Shown here: positions 36,327 through 47,555 of the stretch, in pieces
Numbering within the stretch: position 1 is the stretch's first letter
How the letters are laid out: every line of letters begins with the position of its first letter
Assembly (NCBI GenBank): GCA_034440615.1
Contig: JAOTOM010004878.1
Location: 248,001 to 312,000 of the forward strand
DNA: 64,000 nt
Source: Ashinkailepas kermadecensis
Taxonomy: Eukaryota > Arthropoda > Thecostraca > Neolepadidae
Reading direction: 5' to 3'
Program-made: the position numbers and the translations under genes
The notes under the pieces: model-generated
The model's database searches: none
The model's input: the letters and a program-made list of their open reading frames with translations, nothing else
Told to the model about the DNA's origin: nothing

Positions 36327-36927
36327 TCATTGGACAAGTTCATATTTTCTAGTAATGTATTGCCTGATGTGTTTTTTCAAAATGATTTTACTTCTAGGTA
36401 CATCTTCAATCCTATGGAAGTGAGAGCAGATTATTTTATTCCAGGCTTTTGGTGCAATAAAGGGTAATGAAAACATCCTGTAATTGATATCAGAAAAGGG
36501 TATTTGAAAGTGTTGTCTAACTCTGAGGCCACCTTCTTGATGAAGTTGAAACATATCAGAAAGAGGTGCTGGTAATGAGTGATTTAGAAAACCTAGCATG
36601 ATGTAAATGCATTGTTCATCAATTATGTCCAGAAACTTAAGAACTCTATGCTTGATAAACAATTTATTTGTATGGTATAAGTAAGGTTTCTTGTCAACAA
36701 TCCTAATAACACGCTTCTGCAACTTAATAATCTTGTCAAGCTTAGAGCGGTAAGTACTTCCCCAGACAACAGCACAGTAATTTAGATATGGCAGTATTAG
36801 AGAATGATACAGAAGAAGCAATTCACAAGTTGATAGAAAGTACCTAGATTTCCCTATAATACCAATATTTCTGTTAATTTTTGAAGAAATGGCATTGATA
36901 TGGCTTTTCCAGTCATGTCTTCTTGGA
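36327..36927 (-). mobile_element. 5'-truncated CR1/L2-type LINE: RT thumb and C-terminus
   Basis: On the minus strand the frame reads WKSHINAISSKINRNIGIIG, then LYHSLILPYLNYCAVVWG, LDKIIKLQKRVIRI, HTNKLF and FIAPKAWNKI, ending at the stop 36327-36329. These are the ordered motifs of the reverse-transcriptase thumb in CR1/L2/jockey-like LINEs; no RNase H follows. The frame is uninterrupted for about 200 codons, so this copy is much younger than the LINE at position 1. The catalytic YxDD part is missing, which fits ordinary 5' truncation on insertion. Upstream, the same frame runs on by chance into the GC-rich repeat at 36928, so the nominal 337-codon frame is chimeric. Confidence 0.9.
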
Positions 36928-37275
36928 TGCGGGTCTTTTCCCTCCAAGAAGCACCTCTGGCTGAATAATTCGAAGGGGATGCACTCGAGCACACTGAAAG
37001 GGTACCTTTTCCTCTGAGAGGGACGCCTCTGGCTGGAAAATTCGATGTGATTCACTCGAGCTTTCCCAGAGTGGAGCGTCGTGTTCCCGGCCGAATGGGC
37101 GCCAACTGAAGGCATGACGCACATGCCTTCAGTGCCCGCCTGTATCCTCCCTGCTCTGTATCCGCCCCTGCCTTCAAGCACTTTCGTAGTGGCGCCTCTC
37201 CAAAAAAATGGCACCCTTTCAGACAAGTTCCCCATGACAATTCCTGAATCCGCCCCTGGCAGGAGTCCGTGGCGC
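36928..37275. repeat. GC-rich dispersed repeat next to the LINE
   Basis: Contains GCACCTCTGGCTGAATAATTC, GACGCCTCTGGCTGGAAAATTCG and CTCGAGCTTTCCCAGAG, so the unit is itself partly duplicated. On the inverse strand it begins CAGGGGCGGATTCAGGAATT. Related to 35480, 57345 and probably 25900. Confidence 0.6.
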
Positions 37276-38895
37276 GGACAGTGACCCCGAACTGCGGACG
37301 TCAAAATGTTGGGTTTTGAAAATTCCTTCCTTTTGCACATCCTCGTCTTTTTCCGGGGCTACAGCATGACCCATCACCCGATGCACAATCTTCAGCGAAT
37401 CCGACAGCCAGAAAGTGGTGCACATTTGATGCCCTGTACTGCACTTACCTGCTGTTATTCCGGCCTTCCCTTTCGCAGAAACCACGCTTGTTGGCATGTG
37501 GCCAGGTTTTGTTCCCAGCATTGCTTTTTCCCCTGCTCATGTATACCGGCTTCTTTTCCTAGATATTTGTGCAATCTCATACCCTCAGTACGACTTCAAC
37601 ATTGATAGTCCACGTAGCAAGTGCGCGTCTGTGATAATACAGGCGGCAAGTGTGTATCTGCAAGGTTTTCGTTTGACGTTGGTGACGACGGGCCAAATTC
37701 TATATCGACAACATTTGTTCTGCTATTTGAGTTTAGAAACGCTTACAAGACATGGATCAAGATATCTTTTACATCGCTCACGACGGTTGCTTCATTCCAC
37801 CCCAAACATACCTTTACTAGTAGGGCACTGGTACTGGTAATGGGGCTGAGGCCACATGGGTGTAATATGATCATTTTCAAGGATGTGATGTGGTCACACA
37901 TATTCATTTGTACATCTTGGTGTTGTAGTCTGGCTGTTAGTGGGACACCGCGGCAGATGGCAACAGACGGTGTCGTTTCTAAATACTTCTGAGTTGTGCG
38001 TTATGTGCCCTCAGATTATTAAAGGCAGATGCGTCGTATTATTTTCTTCATCAGATAATTATACATCAGCCATCACACCTTTATCTTTTCATGACAAGTC
38101 ACTGGAACGTGAAGTTCAGGATTCACCTGATTTGATCTAGATTGCCAGATATGGCCATGCTTAGCACGGATACGTCCGCAGACGTTTCCCAGGCAGCATT
38201 CACCTTACGAGTTTACACTGACTGTTCAGACAGAATGAGCGAGCTTTCCGAGCGAAGGTAGTGATACAAATGCTAAAACCCACTTGGTCTTGCTTGCTTG
38301 GACTTTGAAAATATTTTCAACCCGTGAGATTGGTTTTCATGTGATATTGGTATGAGGTGAACTGGCGTGAAGACGGTGCGTTACGTAGATTTAGCTGACA
38401 ACTGCACTTGATAAGGATTTTATATTGTCATTCTTCACCATCAAGAAAGAACACCTTAATATTAATAATATATGAATAGTTCGCCATCACGCATGTGTGT
38501 GGGTGGGCTGGTAGATTATCGTTGATATATGAGCAATGGCGAAAACGTTGCTGGGGAACTCTAGCATGGGTGATTGCATTCTGATCTTGATCTTGAACAT
38601 CACATCAATTGCAAATTTATCTTATCAGCAGACTAAGTGGCCTAAATCTAGCATGCAAACATAATTGAGGACAGGGTCGATTAACCCGAGCGCGAAATCA
38701 GCACAAGCTACTGTACAGCACGATAGTTTCTAGGACATGGCCCTTATCAAGACTGTGACACGATGGTACTGTGAAAATGCTCGATATGTTGTGGAATGAA
38801 TGGCGGATGAATGGATGACCATCTGTGATGTTGTAGTTAACTTGGCTTTGTCGTCTTGATCGACACATGAAAGCTATGCATAGATTGCATATGCA
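37276..38895. other. No gene recognised
   Basis: Short overlapping frames (up to 123 codons) without recognisable motif. Confidence 0.4.
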
Positions 38896-38953
38896 TATGC
38901 ACCGACCTCAGCACTTAGCAATTCTAGGACCAGTTAAGTGGAAAGAGCAGGTT
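38896..38953 (+). repeat. 58-bp duplicated block, copy 1
   Basis: TATGCACCGACCTCAGCACT through GGAAAGAGCAGGTT; identical to 39806-39863 except for one A/G change. Confidence 0.92.
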
Positions 38954-39805
38954 TGCACATTTATGTTCACATCTTGTCATGACATACCTGTAATGCGTCC
39001 AATGACAATCTTCACCCAAAACCGTGCTCAATTTGCCAAACATATGCAAATTTGAGAGATGACTATCAGGTTCATATTGCATTTTTCGTCACTTCGCATG
39101 ATTATCACAACACAGGGTGACCGCAGAGTATGTGATATTAACTGTTCGTGCACGCTTCTTTGTGAAGCTTGTTACACGGCAGTAAGACACATCAATGCCT
39201 ATGCGCTGAGAAAGGCCAACATGCGCAGTTCTAAAACGAACATAACTTTGAAAATATGGACGATATCTCACTGAATTTTGATCGCGTACGATTTGTCTGG
39301 TCGAGACGATTCATAAGAGGTACGGGTTGATGCAGTTATCTTCATGGGTTCTCGAGATACCAAAAATAACCAAAATTATAACGCATAAATGATATGGCTT
39401 CGTGCGCAATCCCCGGCAAAACTCAAAATTTGTCAATGTTCGTGCCAATGAACTCCAAATTGTTCACGCAATGGGATAAACCCGTTGAAGCTGTAACTTT
39501 TCAAACTGTTGGCAAAATGAATATACCTAATGTGAGTGTGAATGTGCATATGTGTGCGTGTGTGCATGGCATATCTCGGAAGTGAAGTGCAAACCAAATT
39601 ATTTAAGGGTGGAGTATTGTCCCCTTCCTCCTGTCCCACTTTTTCGTCTATTCTTCTCTCATTTTCTCTTCATCCTTCACAACTTTTCTCCACCTCCTTT
39701 CCATGATTTCCGCACTGGCAGCTTCTCAAAACTATATAGGCCTGATATGTTAGCAGTGTGTTGAGTTGCCGTTGCTGAGAAAATATGTTGAAAAGAGTTA
39801 CAAAG
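38954..39805. other. No gene recognised
   Basis: Sequence between the two copies of the 58-bp block. Contains a TGTGTGCG-rich patch near 39547 and a pyrimidine-rich tract at 39620-39700. Confidence 0.4.
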
Positions 39806-39863
39806 TATGCACCGACCTCAGCACTTAGCGATTCTAGGACCAGTTAAGTGGAAAGAGCAGGTT
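39806..39863 (+). repeat. 58-bp duplicated block, copy 2
   Basis: Same orientation as copy 1. The flanks differ, so this is not a simple local tandem duplication. Confidence 0.92.
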
Positions 39864-41762
39864 GCACCTAGCACAAGATCGGCCAGCACGTCAAAACTTC
39901 ACTGGCACAGCAGAAGTCGAATCCTAGCACCAATGTCTAAAAATATTGCTGAAAAACACGCCTGCCAGACCCATCGGAACCATGCGCTACAAACTGACCT
40001 CTAACGGCTGATGCATCAACTGCCCAAGGCGTTGTCCTCCCTCACAAAACAAAATAGTTGTATGGTGTCTGGCACAAAAAGTCTTCACGGCTTCCGACTA
40101 GAACACATCGTGTTGGGAAGTGCAACAGACATGGACAACATGGAAGAGAAGTACTATTCCGCCAAATTTATCATCTCTAGATTTAAAAAGACTGCAAATG
40201 ACTAACACCCGAAGGAGCTCCGTCGACCTGACCCAGGGATATTGATGACGTAAAGACCACAACGGGATCCACTGAAGAAGAAACAACTCTCAAGGTCACC
40301 AGCATTGGGTATTCGATGCATCCATGGAATACCGCAGCTGTTCCGGTCTGGGGCATTTAGCATAAAATGCGAATCAGAAAAAAACAATGATGAATGAACA
40401 GGTATTAAGCGAATAAACGAACACAAAGCCATGCCGGAGACAAAACAAAATTGTAGGATAACATGCAACCACTTCAATCAAGATTACTTTCTTGGAACGA
40501 AAGAAACATGCATACGAACAATACCACAATCGCAATCTAGCAATACCACAAGCAGCTAATAGTACAATACAGCGCTACATGCAGCACAGCCTGGAAACAG
40601 GTCATGATGAGGCTGTGGCGATGCAAGCACAATAATGCACAACAGAAGGCTTCCACAGCGTGACATTGAAGGCACAACATGCATAGCAGCATATTGTACC
40701 TGTACACCTGTGCATCTAGCATCTGTACACCTGCACACCTGTACATCTAACCTGTACTGGTTAGATCTAAGGGCAATGGGAAGCAGATTTTACAAGCTAC
40801 ATGCGCCTAAATGGTCACCCTCATTTGAGTGCAAAGATCTCAATAAGAAAAACATAGAAGAACTGAAGGAACCAACATGCGCACAATGGCTTCAAAGTAA
40901 CCTTATAATATAGTGCCGATGATCTTCTGGTTGGATACTTTTATGTTCAAAATTGCGTTTGAAAATTGCAACACTGAGCAGAACATTGTGGCTTTGGGTA
41001 TACATATATATATTGGGCTTCCGCAGACAATGTTGTGACACTTTGAAACTAAATATCGCGAAGTCATTCTTATTTAGGCAGCATTCAGATGGGAGATTTG
41101 ATAGTTGTATTACCGCTAGCGATCGGGCATTGATTTCGCCTTGCGGCCAATCAGCGTGAGCGACCTTGCTTCTGGGCAACGACGGCCGCGTTGACGTTGT
41201 CAAAACTGGTGGCGGTTAAAGGTAACGGTGGCAACATCTGTAACAGTGGCGTTTAAAATGTTGTTATTGAGGTGGCAAAGCGAATCCATGAGCACATAAT
41301 TGCAACAATGACGATGTTTTCCGTGCAGGGAAACGCAACGGAATAACTATAGCAATTAACAGACATGTTAATAACACGTGCCTTACCTTCGTTGTTAACA
41401 GCCGACATCACCCACACGATGGCAGGCAGGTAAAACTCAGCAACAACAACAGCAACTTTGGTGTTGAATCACGGAATGCCTTTCGTGCAAAACATGCGAC
41501 GTAATAAAGCAACCCGAGTGATGTAGTTTGCCTTTTACTGGACTGAATTTGCTTGTGTTGTGACGGGAACACGGAATGGTTTTCCGTCCTAAAATGAATG
41601 GGCTTATGCAAACACGTGTGTGCTTTGAACAAAACAGTAGTTTTCGGGCTATTTCAGTTGAGACCATCATGCATATGCATAATGCATACAAAATTCGCTT
41701 TACACCGTTGTGATATAGTCTCCTTAGCAACCAAGAGCTTGTAATTGCGTCATCTAATATCA
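39864..41762. other. No gene recognised
   Basis: Short frames only. A CTGTACACCTGCACACCTGTAC patch near 40722-40745 is a small local repeat. Confidence 0.4.
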
Positions 41763-41838
41763 GTAAGGCGCCGTGCTGGGCGGATCACGGGCGAGGTCCG
41801 GTAAGGCACCGTGCTGGGCGGATCACGAGCGAGGTCCA
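41763..41838. repeat. 38-bp tandem duplication
   Basis: GTAAGGCGCCGTGCTGGGCG at 41763 recurs at 41801 with few changes. Confidence 0.88.
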
Positions 41839-41852
41839 GTACAACGAAAAGG

Positions 41853-41880
41853 TGCCTTTCGTTACACACAACGAAAGGCA
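41853..41880. repeat. Perfect 11-bp hairpin
   Basis: TGCCTTTCGTT (41853-41863) is exactly inverted as AACGAAAGGCA (41870-41880), with a six-base ACACAC loop. It lies just right of the 38-bp duplication. Confidence 0.75.
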
Positions 41881-43423
41881 TCCCGAGTAAGGTATGTACA
41901 TACCACCAGGGCACGCTTGCATCGGTGACAACATTCACAGTGCTGTGGGTTTTGTCTTCAAACACATCGATGCCGATGATGATAACGAGGTCATGCGGCC
42001 GGCCGTTCGCGATGCTGGGCCGGCTGTGCAGCAGGGATTATGGGCGGCGGACAGGGCGGGCTGCCGCCAGGTGGTGTGGATTGCGTGATGAGGATTTGCC
42101 TCGTCGGGATCCAGCGCTGGCGCTGCCATAAATCCCGCTTCAAAGGGGCTTGCCGCGGCTGGACGCGTCACCTCTGGTGGCCAGCCGGCGTCGGCATTAA
42201 TCACGCGGTCCGGCCGACGCTGCGAGGTCGGCGAGGACGCGGCCCGCGACCCTGCGTGGGCGTCACGTGACGAGCGACGGGTGGCGGCCGCGGCGACACT
42301 CCTCAGTGGCGTCCGGCATCCCGACGCCGGCCGTGACCCGGTCAAGGTCACGCGGGTCAGCGGTGACGTCACCCGGCGAGATGGCCGGCGCGGGTTCCGT
42401 CGACGCGGCGATGGTGGCGCAGCGCATGGTTGTGTCCTGACGTATGTGCAGCGGCGGCGGCAGCTTGACGTTGGCAGCTTGGTGGCAGCTTGCTTTGGGA
42501 GCACCAGGTGCAGCTGTCTGGTCGCTGTCTCTGCACGTGGGTCTGCGTGGGTGGGGGTGAGGAGGGTTCGTTTCAGTGTGCATTGGCGCGGAGGGTTGTG
42601 GCGGACAAGCTTACCTCCGGTTACGACCAGAACAATGCACAGTGTGCTAACTCAAGGAAAAACTGGCCAGGAATGTATTTATCGACTATTTTGGGACGCG
42701 ATACATGTGGTGCCATTGCATCAGCAAATGCCTGAAGCACACCAGGTCATATGAACATTTGCAGACGATTTGCCATACTAACAAGTTCACGAACATGGAC
42801 AACACTGCGTGTGAAAAAAACGATGCAAATGTGTCCAAATGTTGTCGGAGTTTTACGACTGATAAAGGTACTAAGGCACATTCTAAAAACTTGGGCAAGT
42901 GAGATAAAAAACGATAGGTGAGAACATTCTCATTACGTTAAGCAATTCAGAAAGGCATAGAACGGTTCACAATATGTTATGTTTGATCAAACAATAAGCC
43001 ATTACATTGGTCGTTCAACGTTTTAGTATCTCCAAGTACCAATACGACTTTTTTTAACGCACATAAGCGCACAACCAGAGACCAATACCAATGAAATCAC
43101 CCATACTTTGACTATATGTATACCGTAAGTTTCAACCGCACCAAGGTGACCCGACACCGACAGTGATCAATCGTACCCCAGCAGGTCACGGTGCGGTGCG
43201 GTGGTCGGCACGGGCGGTACGGGGAAGCCAGAGCCGGACGCCGCGAAGCGCCGGCTGTCTTGGTCGGGTAACCAGATCCAGCAGTTGCTATGCAAAAATA
43301 ACTCCACTAGCCGACGAGGCGACTGAGTCGAGATAGGCCACGTACTGAGCGTTTCCCATGGCAGGAGAGCTATCTTCCCTGTAAGGGTCGGGTCAGTGTA
43401 GCTGGATTTTGTGTACAGTGAAC
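41881..43423. other. CpG-rich segment, then flank of the RAG1-like relic
   Basis: 41985-42560 is CpG-rich with long compositional frames on both strands. At about 42805-42898 a short plus-strand frame reads KCCRSFTTDKGTKAHSKN, which loosely resembles a zinc-finger of the CxxC-F-H type, but the first cysteine pair is not placed correctly. 43150-43300 is again CpG-rich and could be the promoter side of the relic. No element end could be defined. Confidence 0.35.
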
Positions 43424-43881
43424 ATGGAGGTGCGCTTCAGCAGAGAGGAATTAGTGGGCTTGTTAACCGGTGCAAAAGCGTTTGGGTGTGGCAACTATTA
43501 TGATCATGTATTTATTTGTGGCTTGTAGTTGACTTAGAAGAAATCTAGCAGGGTTATCTCCAGAGTGAATTGTCGATTGTGGACGTGAAAAGGGCGACCG
43601 ACTTGATTGCCAAGAACTTAAAAGGAAGGTGGGTGAAGTGTAAGAGAGTCCAGGGCAAATTCAGAAGTCAGTGTGTGGCTTATCTTTCTGGAGACCGGGT
43701 GTTCTCCGTGTCCCTGGAGCGTGGTGACCACGTCGTGAGTGATGACGAAGCCGAGACTGGTAGTGATGACGAATCCGTGGAAAGACCGCGAGAACGACAT
43801 ACTAAAATATATGGCAGCAATCAGCGTCGGGCAGCCTCAAGAGTTACTCAACAGCATAGTTCACAGAAAAGTGATCAGTAG
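43424..43881 (+). pseudogene. Putative N-terminal part of the RAG1-like relic
   Basis: An ATG at 43424 opens a 34-codon frame (MEVRFSREELVGLL...) ending at 43526-43528. A second frame from 43570 reads VKRATDLIAKNLKGRWVKCK, then an acidic tail (SDDEAETGSDDES), ending at 43881. The two are in different frames, so either a frameshift or a short intron separates them. I do not recognise a domain. They are assigned to the relic only because they lie just upstream of the core in the same orientation and have coding-like composition (charged, few stops). Confidence 0.3.
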
Positions 43882-43898
43882 CAACAAGAGCGAAGTGC

Positions 43899-44058
43899 TC
43901 AGCACGAGCACTTTTCCTCGCAGCCTCCACGAGCTACAAAGAACTATGCTGTTGAGCAACTCTTGAGCTTGCCCGTTCTAGCGTCGAGCAACCTCAAGAG
44001 TTACTCAACAGCATAGTTTTCTGTAGCCCGTGGAAGCTGCGAGGCAAAGTGCTCGTGC
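43899..44058. repeat. Imperfect palindrome, arms about 74 bp
   Basis: The left arm (about 43899-43972) includes CAGCACGAGCACTTTTCCTC and ACTATGCTGTTGAG. The right arm (about 43985-44058) holds the inverse of both. A third direct copy of CTCAAGAGTTACTCAACAGC lies at 43837. The palindrome interrupts the coding-like sequence. Confidence 0.8.
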
Positions 44059-45759
44059 TGAAGGATGCGGCCTTCATGCTGCGACAGGTGCATCACCGAA
44101 TGGGCCAAGCAAGATTCGCCGGGCTCTCAGAAGCTCTAAAGTGAACCAACCTGAGTGCGTTTCAGGAGAGCGGGCGCTGACGAGGTGTGTTAGCTGACTT
44201 GTATGTGCACGGCCACCGTATGGTCCGCCGAGTGACGCATGATGCGGCGAAGACAGACATCCAGCCCGCCTATGGAAAGTTGGATGAGGTCAAGGTAGAG
44301 CACTATCCGGCAGCCAGCAGCATGTAATTCACCGAAACGTCAGCTGAGGTGACTCTGCAGGCTCTCCTGTATCATGCGACGCACCGGCTGGTGGTATGCC
44401 TGCCGTCTGTCACCCGCACCGACTCAGCTTCACCTACCGTCTAGCAGTCGACGTCATCCAACACGTACACTTCGGCGGTGCTTCACTTCAAATGGAGACT
44501 TGACAGAGCAATCTGTATGCAAACGGATGGGAGACGGCGATGACGCTATAGAACAAAATATGTCCTGTACCGCTCTGGTGCCTTTGCAACTGACGATAGG
44601 TGGTAATTGCGTCTGGACCAACCCAACGTCGTCTTCAACCTGCTTCTGCCGGCCGTTGCGCATACAGTACAAGCGCGAGACAGCAGAGGCCTCCCGGAAA
44701 TAGCGCGACAGAGTTGAATCGGAGATACGTTTGCTGAGGCCGACCTACGTCACGGCAACAGACGACACCAGTCTCAGAGTAGTGTGCAATCTTCAACTCA
44801 CCACGATTGACGGCAAGGTGACGAACGTTCTGACCAATACCGGCAACAGCATGGCATGCACCATCTGTGGGTGCACACCTCGTCAGATGAATGGCCTGTC
44901 TGCCGTCGCGGCTCGACCTGTCCGCGAGGGTACATGCCAGCTCGGTCTCTCAACTACACATGCGTGAATTCGATGCTTTGAGTTCGAGAATTCGATGTTT
45001 CACCACATTTCTTGCCGCCTGGAGGTCAGAATGTAGGCAGTGTCTGGCGAAGAAAAAAAAGATGCGTCTGAAAGAAATGAAGAAGAAATTACAGCAGCAG
45101 TTCCGGTAGAGACTGGGTGTTATCATGGATCAGCCACGTGCGTGCGGTTCGGGTACGTCTAACGACGAAAACGTGGCTTGGCGTGCCTTCAGAGACTCAG
45201 CTGCATTCAGCGAAATCACTGGGATCGACGAGGGTCTCGTCGTTCGTCTTTCAGTGATTCTATCTGCTATGCAAAATACGAGTCCTTGGATCCAGACCGG
45301 TACGACAGGTATGCAATGGATACAGTTCAGCTGATGGTCCATCTGTATGCATGGTTCTACATGCCCGCCTCCGGGCACAAGCTCCTGATCCACGACGCCA
45401 CTGCGATACGGGCTCTTCCGATCGGCATGTACAGTGAGGAGGTGCAGGCGAGCTGGAATAAATATAACAGTGAGTACCGACTCAGACATGCCCGCATGAC
45501 GTCACGAACCAACACCATCAAGGACCAACTTTACGATCTATTGATCACCAGTGACCCGAAGACGACTCACAACATCAAAGGCATTGAAAGATTACTGTGG
45601 GCCCGAAATGTCCAAGAGACCGTCTATTCAGCTGACATCAGTCATCTGCTGGTATTATCAGAGTCAGCTGGGGAGAGAGGGCTGGAACAATCTATCTCGA
45701 CGTATATACCGATGCTATCTTTGAGTCATATCTTAGGGGTATATTTTGTCGTAATTTAA
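44058..45759 (+). pseudogene. Decayed RAG1/Transib-like transposase core
   Basis: The plus strand keeps a colinear series of motifs across three frames. In frame 3: KLDEVKVEHYP and ITE-like FTETSAEVTLQALLYHATHRL (44277-44390). In frame 1: ALVPLQL (about 44571), VWTNP, SSTCFCRPLRIQYKRET (44629-44680), CTICGCTPRQMN (44857-44892) and LGLSTTHA. In frame 2: GTSNDENVAWRAF (45152-45190) and ITGIDEGLVVRLSVIL. Back in frame 1: MPASGHKLLIH (45361-45393), LPIGMYSEEVQASWNKYN (45415-45468) and HARMTSR (45487-45507), ending at TAA 45757-45759. From recalled families, this order parallels the RAG1 core: CxPL..., a CxxC pair, NxAR, HKxLxH, then xIGxxSExxxxxxNKxxRxFR. In RAG1 that last motif carries the third catalytic acidic residue. 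These enzymes cut DNA at inverted ends and rejoin it. In-frame stops at 44142, 44178, 44325, 44701, 44965, 45034 and 45107, plus at least three frameshifts, make it dead. Terminal repeats were not found. Confidence 0.68.
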
Positions 45760-47306
45760 GCCACTTAGGACAATGAGATCTTGGATCTATTCTGCATAGC
45801 AAGCATTAGGCCACATTTACAGTGCAGAATGCTCGCATAGCAAACGCTAACTAATAGTTATCCAACATAAGTGTTCATGGACTTCGCTTATGACGTCCTT
45901 ATGATGTCACAATGCATGGCCGGACGTTCGCCTTTTAAACCAAGATACCCATGGTACTCATGTAGATGTTTGCACAATTTGAGCTGTCTACCTCAATTGG
46001 TTCCCGATATATTTGGCGCAAGCAAAATGAGGGGAGCAGAATGTTCCCTCCCCTCTGGCATGTATGACATCTGACTTTCCCTGGTTGAGCAATCTTTAAG
46101 ACAATAGAGCCTCTCCAAAGGTTACACATTTCAAGCTCCTTCCATTAAGACCAATTTTGTCCCTGTAGCATACTTTGCGATAATTTCTGGACAGTTTCCC
46201 CTAGAGATATCACAGTGTGCAATGGTTTAATCGATTACAGGATTTAACATCAAAGTAATGCGTTTGAGAACGTATTCAAAAGTATTGACTGCAGATGACT
46301 ATCATAGCATCCGAATTTCCCACGAAACTGTAATCGCCTTAAAACAACCACTGCGGCTGTCAGCGAGACTGCCAATTTGTGAACAAATGTGCGGAACTGG
46401 TAGTTCTACGTTAAATATGCCGATATTACTTCGACATTCAGATATGGTGGGAAAACAATCTAGCCTGAATCGCTACTACAGACGATAATATTGTAATAGG
46501 ATTAGAATATTTTCACATTTTCAACCGCAAGAGCACTAGGCAGACAGACACATTTTCGGCACCTAAATTGACAGGCGTAATGCCTTGCTCGTGATTTCAC
46601 CTTGGTGCATTTTTTATTTGTTGCCGATGGTGTAACATATTAGTAGCATGGGTTAGTAGCACGCACCCAATGGAATGACTAGTCCCTGCTTGATATCATG
46701 TATTCAGGATTACATAGAGGGCACCACTTGCTGTGGCGGGCTGCGTCTCCTTTGCCGCCACCGTTGTAGAGGCTACTCTGGCCGACCACCGCCGCCGTGG
46801 AGAGCGTCCCCGGCTCTGCGGTCGTAGCCTGTGGGACATGTTACTGTGACCCCCAGTGGGCACCGATGGTGGTGGTGCCAACAGTGGTTGTGAGTCGCCC
46901 AACCGTTCTCTTAGTTAGTGCTTTGGGTTTGCAGTTATTTCTATGTACACTAATCATGAGATTGTGATATTGGCGCTCAATGGTAATGTTGATATCGATG
47001 AGATAATGATGGGGTAATAACCCTCTGGGTACTTAACTTCTTTGTGTTCATAGTGGCACTTATGAACTGAGATCTCTATTGCATTAATAGTCAAGCGACA
47101 AAAACGCCTGCGTCTTGATTCCATTCTTTCTATTTAAATCAAAAGCAAATTTGGGCGCGGTTGGATTTATATACCTGCAATACGATTTTAAGCAGGCAGT
47201 AAATTCCTCACTTCTCCCTTGGAGTCACGACCTTGTCACAATCTTCCATGTGCGGTTATTGTCTATTTTTCTCAAATCCTCTTGTCATCTCCGTGTATGA
47301 CCATGT
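45760..47306. other. No gene recognised
   Basis: 3' flank of the RAG1-like relic and beyond. Short frames, no motif. CACAGTG at 46211 is discussed under rejected items. Confidence 0.4.
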
Positions 47307-47555
47307 ATGACGCTGACAGTGATGCCTGACAGGATGATGCTGACAGTGATACCTCACAGTATGACGATGACGGTAATACCTAACAGTATGACACTGACAG
47401 TGATACCTGGCAGCATGACACTGCCAGTGATGCCTGACATCATGGCGTTGACATTGATACCTGACAGCATCAGCATGCTGCTAACAGTGATGCCTGACAG
47501 CATGCCACTGCCAGTGATACTTGAGAGTATGGCACTGATATTGATACCTGACAGT
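47307..47555. repeat. 27-bp minisatellite, nine-codon unit
   Basis: About nine units of the type ATGACGCTGACAGTGATGCC. Because the unit is nine codons, the plus strand reads MTLTVMPDx repeats and the minus strand SGITVSVML-like repeats. The 142-codon plus-strand frame (47307-47735) has no recognisable domain past the repeat. Confidence 0.9.

Noticed and set aside
41935..42754. Long overlapping frames on both strands in CpG-rich sequence
   Set aside because: Same compositional reason; no motif recognised in any frame.
42805..42898. Possible C2H2-type zinc finger (KCCRSFTTDKGTKAHSKN) upstream of the RAG1-like relic
   Set aside because: Cysteine spacing is wrong, only one histidine is placed, and a single short match like this can occur by chance.
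42638..46217. CACAGTG heptamers at 42638 and 46211 flanking the RAG1-like relic, the left one followed 11-12 bases later by an A-rich stretch, like a recombination signal
   Set aside because: A seven-base word is expected several times in 64 kb. The two are in the same orientation rather than inverted, and no nonamer or 5-bp target duplication could be matched.
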